Below, piece by piece: positions 31,948-42,118 of a DNA stretch of 64,000 bases. The notes under the pieces were generated by a model. It did no database searches and was not told the DNA's origin. It saw only the letters and a program-made list of their open reading frames with translations. Source of the stretch: Chionoecetes opilio (taxonomy: Eukaryota > Arthropoda > Malacostraca > Decapoda > Majidae); contig JACEEZ010014051.1 in NCBI GenBank assembly GCA_016584305.1, positions 108,501 through 172,500 on the forward strand, given 5' to 3'. The position numbers were made by a program, and so were the translations under genes. Each line of letters begins with the position of its first letter. Positions within the stretch are counted from its first letter, which is position 1.

Positions 31948-32063
31948 GTGCACGGCGTCATCTTTGTGGTGGACTCCACCGCTGGCGCCCGGCTGGCCGA
32001 GTGCGAGGAGGTGCTGATCTCACTGCTGGCTGATCCCAAGATTGCCGGCAAGCCTGTGCTCAT
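31948..32063 (+). CDS. Arl13b: ARL13B exon with the VIFVVDS strand
   Basis: Encodes VHGVIFVVDSTAGARLAECE, then EVLISLLADPKIAGKPVL. This is the central beta strand and following helix of the ARF fold. The order GVIFVVDS...L..PKIxGKPxL matches ARL13B. It enters in phase 0 from GAG|GTGAGG at 7384 across a 24.6-kb intron. The donor is CAT|GTACGT, leaving two bases that complete an Ile codon with the next exon. The minisatellite at 31475-31940 abuts its acceptor and a (GT)n tract begins in its donor. Confidence 0.88.
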
Positions 32064-32065
32064 GT

Positions 32066-32116
32066 ACGTGTGTGTGTGTGTGTGTGTGTGTGCGTGTGTG
32101 TGTGTGTGTGTGAGTT

Positions 32117-32170
<54 letters not shown>
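32066..32170. repeat. (GT)n microsatellite starting in the splice donor
   Basis: GTACGTGTGTGT... continues to the tail of the reversed family V SINE, whose (AC)n tail it probably includes. Confidence 0.93.
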
Positions 32171-32171
<1 letters not shown>

Positions 32172-32172
<1 letters not shown>

Positions 32173-32463
32173 TCATCTAGTTGTATTTTACAGGGCCAGA
32201 GCAACGCTCGTATGGCCCCGTCTCCATTGCTACATTTATTTGATCATTCCTGCTTAGTGCTTAGTGTTGGCCGAAGTCACCACCCCGGGAGGGGGGTCAC
32301 AAACCCCCGGCTGACACCCGGTACCCATTCACTGCTGGGTGGACAGGGGCTCGGGTTTTTAAGAAGACCGCCTGTCTGTCTTCGCTCCGTCCGGGGATCG
32401 AACCCGGGACTTCTCGGTTGTGAGCCGAGCGTGCTAACCCTTACACTACGAAGTTCCCATAGG
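32172..32463 (-). mobile_element. tRNA-Val-like SINE, family V
   Basis: On the minus strand the head reads TCGTAGTGTAAGGGTTAGCA, a perfect CTCGG/CCGAG anticodon stem with loop CTCACAA (anticodon CAC), and B box GGGTTCGATCC. The body is shared with 8088-8352. A (GT)n tract follows at 32475-32550. Confidence 0.83.
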
Positions 32464-32472
32464 AGTTCTGCG

Positions 32473-32474
<2 letters not shown>

Positions 32475-32550
<76 letters not shown>
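32475..32550. repeat. (GT)n microsatellite
   Basis: Pure GT run directly beyond the SINE head. Confidence 0.95.
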
Positions 32551-32552
<2 letters not shown>

Positions 32553-32744
32553 CTACCTAGTCTTATTCATAATATAATAATAATATTAATTAATAGTATT
32601 CCTAGAATTATTCATATCATGTTAAAAGAATGATCACATATTCTTTGCCTGTCTCACCTCATTTAGTCCATTCCTAACTTCTACATTTCAGTTGCTTCTA
32701 CTTCTTTCAGGCTATCCACTACTTTGTGTGTGTGTGTATTTACC

Positions 32745-33000
32745 TAGTTGTATTTACCTAGTAGTGTTTTGCAGGGCCTGAGCTACACTGGTGGGGTCCC
32801 GTCTCCGTAGCTACATTTATCCAGTCTTTCCTTCAATGGGTGGACATGCTTTGGCGATATCACCTCCTCGTTTAGTCCATTGCAAACTTGTACATTGCTA
32901 TGAGGGAAGCTGTACTTCTTGGTGGTGTTCAGGCATCTCCCTTTTCCTAGTTGTTTTGTATGTCCTCTTGTGTAGCGACCTTGTCTTTGTTTCCGAGTGT

Positions 33001-33051
<51 letters not shown>

Positions 33052-33165
33052 CTGAGTCTGTAGTCTCTCACTGTCTGTTTCTTCCATCTTTGTTATCAGC
33101 TTAAACATTGCTATTAAGTCTCCTCTTTCTCTTAGTCGCCTCTTTATAAATTTTTATTAAGTATC
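32745..33165 (-). mobile_element. LINE C-terminal end, reversed, with (GT)n insertion
   Basis: Starts with the family tail (tacctagttgtatttaccta) and contains LINE C-terminal codons in reverse. A (GT)n tract at 32999-33048 interrupts it. Ends at the RGDLIA-coding region (ttgctattaagtctcctctt). Confidence 0.7.
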
Positions 33166-33276
33166 CATGAGTTAGTTGTATCATATGTGTGTGTTTGTGT
33201 GTTTGTGTGTGTGTTTGCTTTGTTTTATTTGCTTGGCTGTGAGACATAGAGTATTAGCTCCATGCGTGGGATTAAT

Positions 33277-34044
33277 GCCCGTATTCGTAGTCACATACCA
33301 TCATTGTACGTGGTCATTGTTCACTTTTTGTCTTGTCCTAATTAAATCAATATGTCATGCCAGCTTTGTTGTGATTGCAATAGGAGTACTGTAGGATTGC
33401 TCTAGTACTTTCCATGGCAGCTACAAGATCTCTGTTGTGATTGCAATAGGAGTACTGTATGATTGCTCTAGTACTTTCCATAGCAGCTACAAGATCTCTG
33501 TTGTGATTGCAATAGGAGTACTGTAGGATTGCTCTAGTACTTTCCATGGCAGCTACAAGATCTCTGTTGTGATTGCAATAGGAGTACTGTAGGATTGCTC
33601 TAGTACTTTCCATGGCAGCTACAAGATCTCTGTTGTGATTGCAATAGGAGTACTGTAGGATTGCTCTAGTACTTTCCATGGCAGCTACAAGATCTCTGTT
33701 GTGATTGCAATAGGAGTACTGTAGGATTGCTCTAGTACTTTCCATGGCAGCTACAAGATCTCTGTTGTGATTGCAATAGGAGTACTGTAGGATTGCTCTA
33801 GTACTTTCCATGGCAGCTACAAGATCTCTGTTGTGATTGCAATAGGAGTACTGTATGATTGCTCTAGTACTTTCCATGGCAGCTACAAGATCTCTGTTGT
33901 GATTGCAATAGGAGTACTGTATGATTGCTCTAGTACTTTCCATGGCAGCTACAAGATCAAGTGAATAATTTTGACTGATTAGAAATGGAACAAAATCATA
34001 GCAATTACCACGAGCAATCATGGTATGTGACTACGAATATGAGC
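33277..34044. mobile_element. TIR element A, copy 2, with one full-length open frame
   Basis: Same ends and flanks as 8742-9708, with 9 copies of the 66-bp unit. A 27-bp direct duplication (contains agtattagctccatgcgtgg) lies at 33247-33273 and 34047-34073, separated from the element by 3 and 2 bases. The terminal repeats have 2 extra changes on the right. See the open frame at 33347-34021. Confidence 0.9.
33347..34021 (-). CDS. open frame of element A, 22-residue repeat protein (hypothetical)
   Basis: This 224-codon frame starts in the right-hand terminal repeat (MIARGNCYDFVPFLISQNYS), passes through nine 22-residue repeats (AMESTRAILQYSYCNHNR + DLVA) and ends KAGMTY before the left terminal repeat. 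Because 66 is a multiple of 3, an open frame through the repeats costs nothing. The point of interest is that both unique flanks are also open. Copy 1 has a frameshift. No domain is recognised, and expression is unknown. Confidence 0.3.
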   Translation of the reverse strand: MIARGNCYDFVPFLISQNYSLDLVAAMESTRAIIQYSYCNHNRDLVAAMESTRAIIQYSYCNHNRDLVAAMESTRAILQYSYCNHNRDLVAAMESTRAILQYSYCNHNRDLVAAMESTRAILQYSYCNHNRDLVAAMESTRAILQYSYCNHNRDLVAAMESTRAILQYSYCNHNRDLVAAMESTRAIIQYSYCNHNRDLVAAMESTRAILQYSYCNHNKAGMTY

Positions 34045-34144
34045 CTTAGAGTATTAGCTCCATGCGTGGGATTCAGTCTCCACGTCTCATTTATTTAATC
34101 TTTGCCTAAAACTCAAACACTCCATGCATTTACTATATCATTGT

Positions 34145-34355
34145 TTAACCCCTTCACGCCCAGATCTTTCCTTTGCTAAATAAAATTGTCTATTGTCAGC
34201 CATAGAATCACGAAAACTAACTTAATATATCAAATTAGCTAGTGGACAAGGATACTAAACAAGTCATATCTATAAAATATTGCTTATATTCATTAAACTC
34301 GTCTAATGGTAGTCAAATTTCAATGAAAATTACGTTCTGGGTCTCAAAGGGTTAA
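34145..34355. mobile_element. MITE F, copy 3, in a reversed LINE fragment
   Basis: TTAA at 34145-34148 and 34352-34355. The flanking LINE fragments (34075-34144, 34356-34440, minus strand) read continuously across it. Confidence 0.86.
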
Positions 34356-34497
34356 GTCATTCTACAAATCAATACACCAATAAGGAAACCTGTACATCAT
34401 TACATCCTTCAAGCATCTTTTTTCAGTTTGTTTCATCTTCCTTGTCCTGGTCATTAATCTCACATCTTTTACGTTTATATGTAAGTCTATATATATA

Positions 34498-34805
34498 CAG
34501 CTAAGTATTAATTATCCGACCTTGGGGGGACCGAAGGTAGGTCGGATAATTGGAATAGTCGGATGTTGGGATATCACAGTAACCATAAACGTAAGGACAA
34601 AATGGTATACAACATAAAAGATGCAGCTCTTGAAGGCCGAGAAAGTAAAATTCATGCATAAATAAAGCCACAAATCAATGTTTTCTATAAACTAAAAATA
34701 ACTAAGTAAAATAAATGGCCAAAACAAGACACAATGTGGTGGTGAAAAAAGTCGGTTGTTTGGACAAGTCGGATGTTGGGAGGTCGGATGTTGGGAATTT
34801 GGCTG
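34498..34805 (+). mobile_element. pogo-like MITE T, third copy
   Basis: Complete ends with TA outside. Interior matches 48754-49076. No HTH remnant. Confidence 0.85.
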
Positions 34806-34807
34806 TA

Positions 34808-35481
34808 GACAGTGTCCGCAAAAAGTATTGGCAGGGAAACGGTAAAAAAAAAGTGATTTGGGTGTGTCGGCGTTGTGTGGTGATTCCCTCCCAGCTGGTG
34901 TTTGATCGTATGTCTGGCACCGTCACAGGCTGTGAGAAGTGTGTGGGGGATGACATGGCGGCATAAATGTCATACAAGTTCTCTCTGAGCTTCCACAGGA
35001 GGAGGAATGTTACACCCTTCCCTCGTGGTGAATCCTCTATTTGCGCCCACAACTTTTTAGGCGCAGTATTTTACAACCCAAGGCACTAGGATGGCTCCTA
35101 CCAACATATCCATAGAGGAAAAAACACGAATTTTATCCTGGCAAGCTGATAATGTCTCCACTCCAGAACATGCAATGAGGACAGGGCGAGGAGAGAGGAG
35201 TATCATTAGTCTGGTGGTGGCACCGCGGGACCCCCCACCTAACACTGTTCCATTACCTAAAAACTGTTTTGGAAGGCCAAAGAAGACTTGCAAGACCACA
35301 GATACACTCCTGAAGCCAGAAGTATGAAGGACCCGCGGATCACTGCCAATGAACTCATAATAAAACATTCATTATTGCTGGGAGAGGTTGCTGAACGGAC
35401 GATGCAACACAGATTGCAGAAGACCTCAACACAGGGGGATAGGGGGCGGCCAATACTTTTTGCTGACACGGTACCTATTAG
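34808..35481 (+). mobile_element. Tc1-like element, internally deleted
   Basis: Ends CAGTGTCCGCAAAAAGTATT and the inverse AATACTTTTTGCTGACACGG mark a Tc1/mariner-type element beginning next to the MITE T. It holds only the 5' part of a transposase (35091-35480). Confidence 0.75.
35091..35480 (+). pseudogene. Tc1-type transposase N-terminal fragment
   Basis: Starts MAPTNISIEEKTRILSWQAD, then MRTGRGERSIISLV and KNCFGRPKKTCKTTD: the paired-type HTH DNA-binding region and the basic GRPKKT hinge of Tc1 transposases. Further pieces in shifted frames (KDPRITANEL, LLLGEVAERTMQHRLQK) follow. The DDE catalytic domain is absent. Confidence 0.78.
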
Positions 35482-35617
35482 AAAGTAAACAAACATGCAG
35501 TCATGAGTCATTGTGTCAGTGTTAAGGAAGGCATCCCCATTCAACCCATGTAGTAACCCTTTCATTGCTAAGTCCTCGCTGCAATCATTAGTCAAACTTG
35601 AATCTCCCGCCCTTGTA

Positions 35618-35985
35618 CAGGTTGAAGTTCCCAAACTCGGCAACCTCGGGACCAGCGCCGAGCCGAGTAATGGAATTTTCCGACTTTTAGAACGTAGATA
35701 TATTAAGGGGAAAAAAAGCATGAAAATCACATGAAAAAAATCACAGGAAAAGAAGTACACAAAATAACAGTGTACACAACTCTACAGTCACAACACCACT
35801 GAACAATAACAACAAACAAATCGGCGGGAGAAACCCAGCGGCCTAGTGTGGTGGCACCCAGCGGCCGACCCGGCAACTACGCGCCGGGTTTTGGGTGTTC
35901 TGCCGTGTTTTGGAAAATCCGGAACCATAGCCGAGTTTTGGGTGTTGCCGAGTCTTGGGATGCCGAGTTTGGGAACTTCAACTTG
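35618..35985 (-). mobile_element. MITE B
   Basis: Complete family B ends (one mismatch on the right) with TA outside. Confidence 0.86.
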
Positions 35986-36131
35986 TATATGTTCTAACAA
36001 TATTCCACAGTCGTGATTTTTAAATGCTTCTTCTCACGTTTCTTTTCCCATAAAATTTCTTCTTCACTTCTGCTCTCATCTTATCTCCATAGCTTCCTTG
36101 AACAGCTCTTGTTTAGTGTTTTCCTCTTCAT

Positions 36132-36343
36132 TTAACCCTTCACACCCAGATCTTTCCTTTGCTATATATAATTGTCTGTTGTCGAGCCATAAAATTACGA
36201 AAAGTAACTGAATATACGAAATTAACTAGTGGGCAAGGATACTAAACAGGTCATAGCTATAAAATATTGCTTATAGTTACTAAAAATCATCTAATGGTTC
36301 CCACATTACAATGGAAATTACGTTCTGGGCCTCAAGGTGTTAA
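36132..36343. mobile_element. MITE F, copy 4
   Basis: TTAA on both sides and the family F interior. Confidence 0.86.
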
Positions 36344-36375
36344 ATTTAGTCCATATAGTCCCAGGCAAGTCCTTT

Positions 36376-36650
36376 TAGAACAAGAAGTAACGGATTCAAG
36401 CTGGAAAAACGTAATTTAATAAAGAAATAGGGAAAAACTGGTTCACAAATAGGGTGGTGAATGATTGGAATGGACTCAGGCGTCAGGTGGTCAGTGTGGA
36501 GTCAATAGGGAGCTTTAAAAGGAGGCTGGATTATTCATGGATGGGGATGAAAGGTGGATGTAGGTAGTGTTAAGTAACAGGAACTACCACGTGTAGGTCT
36601 CACGGCCTCTTGTAGCTTCCTTATTTTCTCAGGTTCTTATGTTCTTAAAT
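36376..36650 (+). mobile_element. LINE L3 3' end
   Basis: NWFTNRVVNDWNGLRRQVVS region, 3' UTR and TTATGTTCTTA tail. Confidence 0.75.
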
Positions 36651-36900
36651 CCTTCCTTACCCATATATTTTTGCACTCCTCTGTCTGTGCGAGCCTCCAT
36701 GTTTTTGATTGAGTTTCATTTATCGCATTCTTATAATGTTAACTTTATTTTCAGGGTCTTCTTCCCTCCTCACACTGGTCTAGTCTGTCTGCTTCATCTT
36801 GCATTGTCTCCACACTGTCTTTTCCTACGTTAATTTCTCTTCTTTATCTTGACATCCTAACTGGCATTGCCTTTCCCTTTATGTGCAAAGACAACAGTGC
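36651..36900. other. intron segment, nothing recognised
   Basis: Pyrimidine-rich. A weak resemblance to reversed LINE sequence could not be supported. Confidence 0.4.
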
Positions 36901-36914
36901 TATTATAAACACCA

Positions 36915-37676
36915 AACACGTCTTTCTGTCAAATCAAACAAAAATCTTTCTGTCAAATCAAACAAACACATCTTTCTGTCAAATCAAACAAACACATCTT
37001 TCTGTCAAATCAAACAAACACATCTTTCTGTCAAATCAAACACATCTTTCTGTCAAATCAAACACATCTTTCTGTCAAATCAAACACATCTTTCTGTCAA
37101 ATCAAACAAACACATCTTTCTGTCAAATCAAACACATCTTTCTGTCAAATCAAACAAACACATCTTTCTGTCAAATCAAACACATCTTTCTGTTAAATCA
37201 AACAAACACATCTTTCTGTCAAATCAAACAAACACATCTTTCTGTCAAATCAAACAAACACATCTTTCTGTCAAATCAAACACATCTTTCTGTCAAATCA
37301 AACACATCTTTCTGTCAAATCAAACACATCTTTCTGTCAAATCAAACAAACACATCTTTCTGTCAAATCAAACACATCTTTCTGTCAAATCAAACACATC
37401 TTTCTGTCAAATCAAACACATCTTTCTGTCAAATCAAACACATCTTTCTGTCAAATCAAACACATCTTTCTGTCAAATCAAACACATCTTTCTGTCAAAT
37501 CAAACACATCTTTCTGTCAAATCAATCAATCACATCTTTCTGTCAAATCAAACACATCTTTCTGTCAAATCAAACACATCTTTCTGTCAAATCAAACACA
37601 TCTTTCTGTCAAATCAAACAAACATCTTTCTGTCAAATCAAACAAACATCTTTCTGTCAAATCAAACAAACACATC
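36915..37676. repeat. 22/26-bp minisatellite, about 33 copies
   Basis: Unit aaacacatctttctgtcaaatc, with a longer form adding AAAC. Long and short units alternate irregularly. The open frames on the plus strand follow from the repeat. Confidence 0.93.
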
Positions 37677-37728
37677 TCGTCTTCATATTTTCTTCTTCTT
37701 TCTGGTTATTAAAGTCAGATTTTCCCAT

Positions 37729-37800
37729 AATATAATAAGGTTAGATGGCCTATGATAGATATGCTTCCAACTATCTCTATCCATTGCGTCAAGTTCTTCA
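37729..37800 (-). mobile_element. LINE 3' end fragment, third copy
   Basis: Matches 15-85 and 1645-1710 (cttccaactatctctatcca), with changes. Confidence 0.65.
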
Positions 37801-37951
37801 AAGATAACAAACAGTACCTGACAGTTCCATACGCAGACAGTTACGTAAGATGGACACCCTGATACAATATGTACAACGTCTACATTCACTTTACAGGAAC
37901 ACCATCCTGACCATCTTTTACAGTTTTACAGGAACTACCAAGTGTAGCCTA

Positions 37952-38315
37952 TAGTCTTTTTTTTTAATGGTCAAAATGCAGTCAGGAAGCCACGCCCCCT
38001 GCCTGCCCTTCTATTCTACGGGGCAGCTGATTGGTGCATTCCTCGTATCATCACTACCAATCACAATATCTTCACTACTTAACAGCGGCGTGACCACTGG
38101 ACAGCAATCTTCACTACAAAGCGTTTTTAGATTTTGTCACCCTCTGTAGTGAAGATTGCTCTGTCCAGTGGTCACGCCGCTGTTAAGTAGTGAAGATATT
38201 GTGATAGGTAGTGATGATACGAGGAATGCACCAATCAGCTGCCCCGTAGCATAGAAGGGCAGGCAGGGGGCGTGGCTTCCTTACTGCATTTTGACCATAC
38301 TAAAAAAAAATTGAC
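37952..38315. mobile_element. foldback element K, copy 1
   Basis: Arms of about 150 bp (from aatggtcaaaatgcagtcag to its inverse) are nearly perfect with a loop of about 30 bp. The tagtc/gacta outer edges are also inverted. It is inserted inside an L3 LINE tail: tgtag...ggtctcgcggcctcttgt continues across it. Confidence 0.88.
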
Positions 38316-38365
38316 TAGGTCTCGCGGCCTCTTGTAGCTTTCTTATTTTCTTATGTTCTTCTTAT
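38316..38365 (+). mobile_element. L3 LINE tail adjacent to an ARL13B acceptor
   Basis: ggtctcgcggcctcttgtag followed by cttatgttctt, ending about 35 bases before the acceptor cccacag. Confidence 0.75.
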
Positions 38366-38396
38366 GTTGTGCTCCATCCTCTGCCTCCACCCACAG

Positions 38397-38567
38397 CCTG
38401 GCCAACAAGCAGGATGTGGAGGGAGCCATGGATGAGATAGATCTGGTGGAGGGTCTCAAAGTGGAAGAGATTGTGAACCGCTTCAAGTGTCCAACCCGCG
38501 TGGAGACTTGCTCCGCCCTCGCCACCAGGAACAGGAAGCCTGATAAACCCATAGCAGATGGTTTCAG
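38397..38567 (+). CDS. Arl13b: ARL13B exon with NKQD (G4) and CSA (G5)
   Basis: Encodes LANKQDVEGAMDEIDLVEGL, KVEEIVNRFKCPTRVETCSA, then LATRNRKPDKPIADGF. NKQD gives guanine specificity and CSA is the G5 loop. KxxDKxIxxGxxWL across the junction is the closing helix of the ARL13B G domain. The first base completes the Ile codon begun in the previous exon, and the last two bases pair with the next exon's G to give Arg. Donor CAG|GTGAGA, followed within 10 bases by (TG)n. Confidence 0.88.
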
Positions 38568-38765
38568 GTGAGAGAATGTGTGGTTGTGTGTGTGTGTGTG
38601 GCTACCGTAGACAACACTAAAGTCGCCAGGACAACTTTTCTTTTCGATGTACAGACGTGTGGTGGCGTTAATACTTACATTTCTACATCCATGATTTCAG
38701 GACAGTTAGAAGGGGCTATCTGGAGAGTCTGTGTCATTTTGTGTCTTCATCTGTGTCGTAGTATA

Positions 38766-39596
38766 CAGTAAAACCCTTATAACTGGGCACGATAGGGCTC
38801 TGCTCTTGCCGAGTTATTCAATATGCCGAATTATGCAAATGCCTTCCTCTGATATGGGTAAAAAAAAAAAAAAAAATGCAAATACAGTAATGTTTTGGGA
38901 TTACATGATACAGTACTGTATTTCAAGATGTCAGCTCCATCACGCAAGGGTGTCTCCAGCAGAAAGGAATGAAATTGAAGAGTCCTGAGCCTGCAGGAAA
39001 AGGTCAAAAGGACAAAAACACAACTTTATGCGACTGAGGATATGCCGAGTGTAAGCAAAGAGATGCAGTTATAACAGCAATATGCCGAGATACATTATTT
39101 TTTGCCGTCTTTCTGTATAAATGTTCACACAAGAGGTTGTGAGGGCATGATATGCCGAGTGAAAACCAGGAGATGCAGTTTACGTGAGGCGGTAGCAGAG
39201 TGGTTAGCGTCACCGGGTGGCGTTCTCGAAGACCCGAGTGAGACCCATAAATCCACTTAAAATCTTTTTGCACCGTTGAGTGGCCTAATAACACCCACAT
39301 GCCCTGTCCATTAACTCTACCTTCGGATGCAAGTGCATGGGAGGACACAGGGGGCGGCATGAGCCTCTAATTACAGGCGTCACTATAACAATCCTGCTTG
39401 CGCCACCACGGGCGAGGGCCAACCATCACAGCCCTCGAGTGAGCCTCCAGGGCCTGCCATCCCAGCCCTGGAGCTCACTGCCTACACGCGCTATAGGCAT
39501 AGATATAAAAAAAAAAAATAATAATATTTTGTCTTTGCCTTGCCGAGTTATATCAAATTCCGTGTTATACAGTGCCGAGGTATAAGGGTTTTACTG
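38766..39596 (+). mobile_element. MITE D, copy 2, with nested S1 SINE
   Basis: Ends CAGTAAAACCCTTATAACTG and TATAAGGGTTTTACTG. Carries an S1 SINE (39186-39520). Confidence 0.82.
39186..39520 (+). mobile_element. tRNA-derived SINE S1
   Basis: The A box is intact (TAGCAGAGTGG). The B-box region is damaged (acccgagtgagac). Ends in an A-rich tail. Confidence 0.83.
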
Positions 39597-39845
39597 TGAA
39601 TGAACAAATTACCAAAATAAAAACCGAGTGGCGACGTTGGTAACGGGCTGCACTAAGGTCGCCATCTAGTGTTTATGTTTGAGTGTCCTCCCGTCGTCGC
39701 CCGAAAAAAAAACGAGTAGTGAAATTTGAAACCGTCTATACTTGCAGATACAAAGTATAAAACAATGCTGAAACAGGGTAGATTATACAGTCATTATATA
39801 AACTACTGTGTATCATCTTCAGTGGCACATACACAGCAGTGTTTG

Positions 39846-40177
39846 GGGAGGCGGTAGCGGAGTGGTTAGCGTTTCCGACTGGCGTTCTCGGTGACCCGAG
39901 TTCGATCCCAGAAGAAACCCAAAACCTTTCTGCACCGTTGAGTGGCCTAAGAACACCCACATGCCCTGCCCATCAACTCTACCTTCGATTGTGAGTGCAT
40001 CGGAGGACACAGGGGGCCGGCATGAGCCTCTAATCACAGGCGTCACTATAACAATCCTGCCTGCACCACCACGGGCGAGGACCAACCATCATCACAGCCC
40101 TCAAGTGAACCTCCAGAGCCTACCATCCCACCCCTGGGTCACCACTGCCTACAGGCGCTATAGGCACAAATATGAGG

Positions 40178-40214
<37 letters not shown>
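39846..40214 (+). mobile_element. tRNA-derived SINE S1 with long poly(A)
   Basis: Complete copy: A box TAGCGGAGTGG, B box GAGTTCGATCC, body, then about 36 A. The long tail suggests a relatively recent insertion. Confidence 0.88.
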
Positions 40215-40218
<4 letters not shown>

Positions 40219-40279
40219 TAATTCGTAATATTTGGCACCTGGCGACATTAGTGCAGGTGGTGACTATAGTGTTATCTAC

Positions 40280-40331
40280 GGTATTAAGTGGTTGTGTGGT
40301 TGTGTGTGAGTGTGTGGTTGTGTGTGTGTGG

Positions 40332-40362
<31 letters not shown>

Positions 40363-41110
40363 GTTTTAGTTAGTGAGTGTGTTGTAGTGAGTGAGTGTGT
40401 TGTAGTGAGTGAGTGTGTGGTTGTGTGTGTGTGGTAGTGTGTGTGTGTGTGGTTTTAGTTAGTGAGTGTGTGTGTGGTATGTGAGTGAGTGTGTTGAGTG
40501 TTGTGGTGTGTGGTAGTGGTGTGTGGTAGTGAGTGAGTGTGTGGTAGTGAGTGGTGTGTGTGGTAGTGAGTGAGTGTGTTGGTAGTGTGATGTGGTGGTA
40601 GTGTGAGTGGTGGTTGAGTGTTTGTGGTGTGTGTGGTAGTTAGTGGTGTGTGTGTAGGTGAGTGTGTGTGTGGTAGTGAGTGAGTAGTGTGGTAGTGGTG
40701 AGTGTGTGGTAGTGAGTTGGAGTGGTGTGTGGTAGTGTAGTGTGTGTGTGGTAGTGAGTGTGTGTGTGGTAGTGAGTGAGTGTGTGGTAGTGAGTGAGTG
40801 TGTGGTAGGTGAGTGAGTGTGTGGTAGTGAGTGAGTGTGTGGTAGTGAGTGAGTGTGTGGTAGGGAGTGAGTGTGTGGTAGTGAGTGATGTGTAGTGAGT
40901 GAGGTGTGGAGTGAGGTGAGTGTGTGGTAGGAGTGAGGTGTGGTAGTGAGTGAGTGTGTGGTAGTGAGTGAGTGTGTGGTAGTGAGTGAGTGTGTGGTAG
41001 TGAGTGAGTGTGTGGTAGGGTGAGTGGGGTGGAGTGGTGGTAGTGGTGAGTGAGTGTGTGGTAGTGAGTGAGTGTGTGAGTGATGTGGTAGTGATTGTTT
41101 TTATGAGTGA
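40280..41110. repeat. GTGTGAGTGAGTGTGGTA-type microsatellite, about 830 bp
   Basis: Irregular mix of GTGT, GAGTGAGT and GGTAGT motifs. Open frames (His/Thr-rich) are artefacts of composition. Confidence 0.92.
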
Positions 41111-41324
41111 AGTGGTGTTGTGTGTAGTGATGTTTGAGTGTGTTTGAGTATGTGGATACTCTGTTTTTTTATCGGGTGAAAATCCTGCCCCTTGCTGCTT
41201 ACTGTCCTGATATTTGATGCAGGAGAAGGGAATACTAACTTCTTCTAAATTCCAGCTGTATATATCATAGTTAACCATAGTATAGGTAAAAATAGGCTAT
41301 TTAGATGAAGAATAGTAGATGGAA

Positions 41325-41622
41325 TGTGAGTGGTGCGTGCTGCGTTGTTTGAGTGCGTGCAGTGCGTGATTTGAGTGCGTGAATGTGTGGTTGAGTGCGT
41401 GAGTGCATGTTGAGTGCGTGAATGTGTGGTTGAGTGCGTGAGTGCATGGTTTGAGTGCGTGAATGTGTGGTTTGAGTGCGTGAGTGCATGGTTTGAGTGC
41501 GTGAATGTGTGGTTTGAGTGCGTGAGTGCATGGTTTGAGTGCGTGAATGTGTGGTTTGAGTGCGTGAGTGCATGGTTTGAGTGCGTGAATGTGTGGTTTG
41601 AGTGCGTGCGTGCGTGGATTAC
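41325..41622. repeat. 42-bp (21+21) minisatellite abutting an acceptor
   Basis: Alternates gagtgcgtgaatgtgtggtt and gagtgcgtgagtgcatggtt. It stops about 30 bp before the ARL13B acceptor ccctgcag. Confidence 0.9.
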
Positions 41623-41654
41623 GGCTGGAATAACCACCGTTCCGTTCCCTGCAG

Positions 41655-42054
41655 GTGGTTGGTCGACACTATAGTGGTGCATTACAAAGAGATCAACGCC
41701 CGAGTCACCAAAGACCTGGAGAGAGAGAGATTGAAGCAACGCAGGGAGCTGGAGGAAAGGAAAGAGAGACTGAAGCAACTAAGAGCAGAGAGAGAGGAAT
41801 TGGCTGCAGCGAGTGGAGCCCAGCGCAGTGAAGCACCTCCACGGCAAGCTGCTTCTTCCGCTACAAAACGTAACTCTACCTCCTCCTCCTCCTCCTCGCC
41901 TCCTTCTCCCATCTCCTCTTTCCCTTCTTCCCCGCGTGCCTCCTCGGGGGTGACCAAGGCAGAGGTGGTGGTGAGGAGAGACATGGAGGACAGGGAGGAG
42001 GAGGTGGTGGTTAAGACATCACCATTATCACCAGCAGCAAGTATGGTACCAAAT
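41655..42054 (+). CDS. Arl13b: ARL13B exon with coiled coil and Ser-rich linker
   Basis: This 400-bp exon begins WLVDTIVVHYKEINARVTKD, the end of the G domain, then LERERLKQRRELEERKERLK, a charged heptad-rich helix expected to form the coiled coil that follows the G domain in ARL13B. It continues as a Ser/Pro/Ala-rich low-complexity linker (SSSSSSPPSPISSFPSSP) and an acidic stretch (MEDREEEVVV). Donor AAT|GTAAGT in phase 0, running straight into (GT)n. A GTATGG 14 bases upstream is a weaker donor. Confidence 0.85.
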
Positions 42055-42055
42055 G

Positions 42056-42108
42056 TAAGTGTGTGTGTGTGTGTGTGTGTGTGCGTGTGTGCGTTTGTGT
42101 GTGTGTGT
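42056..42108. repeat. (GT)n microsatellite starting in the splice donor
   Basis: GTAAGTGTGTGTG continues as GT repeats with GC variants. Confidence 0.93.
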
Positions 42109-42118
42109 ACCTAGTTGT

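Noticed and set aside
36881..37755. 284- and 290-residue frames of SNKHIFLSNQT repeats
   Set aside because: Two overlapping frames on the same strand from a 22/26-bp minisatellite. No unique domain.
42041..42046. Alternative donor GTATGG in the coiled-coil exon
   Set aside because: Weaker than GTAAGT at 42055, and it would end the exon out of phase with the next.
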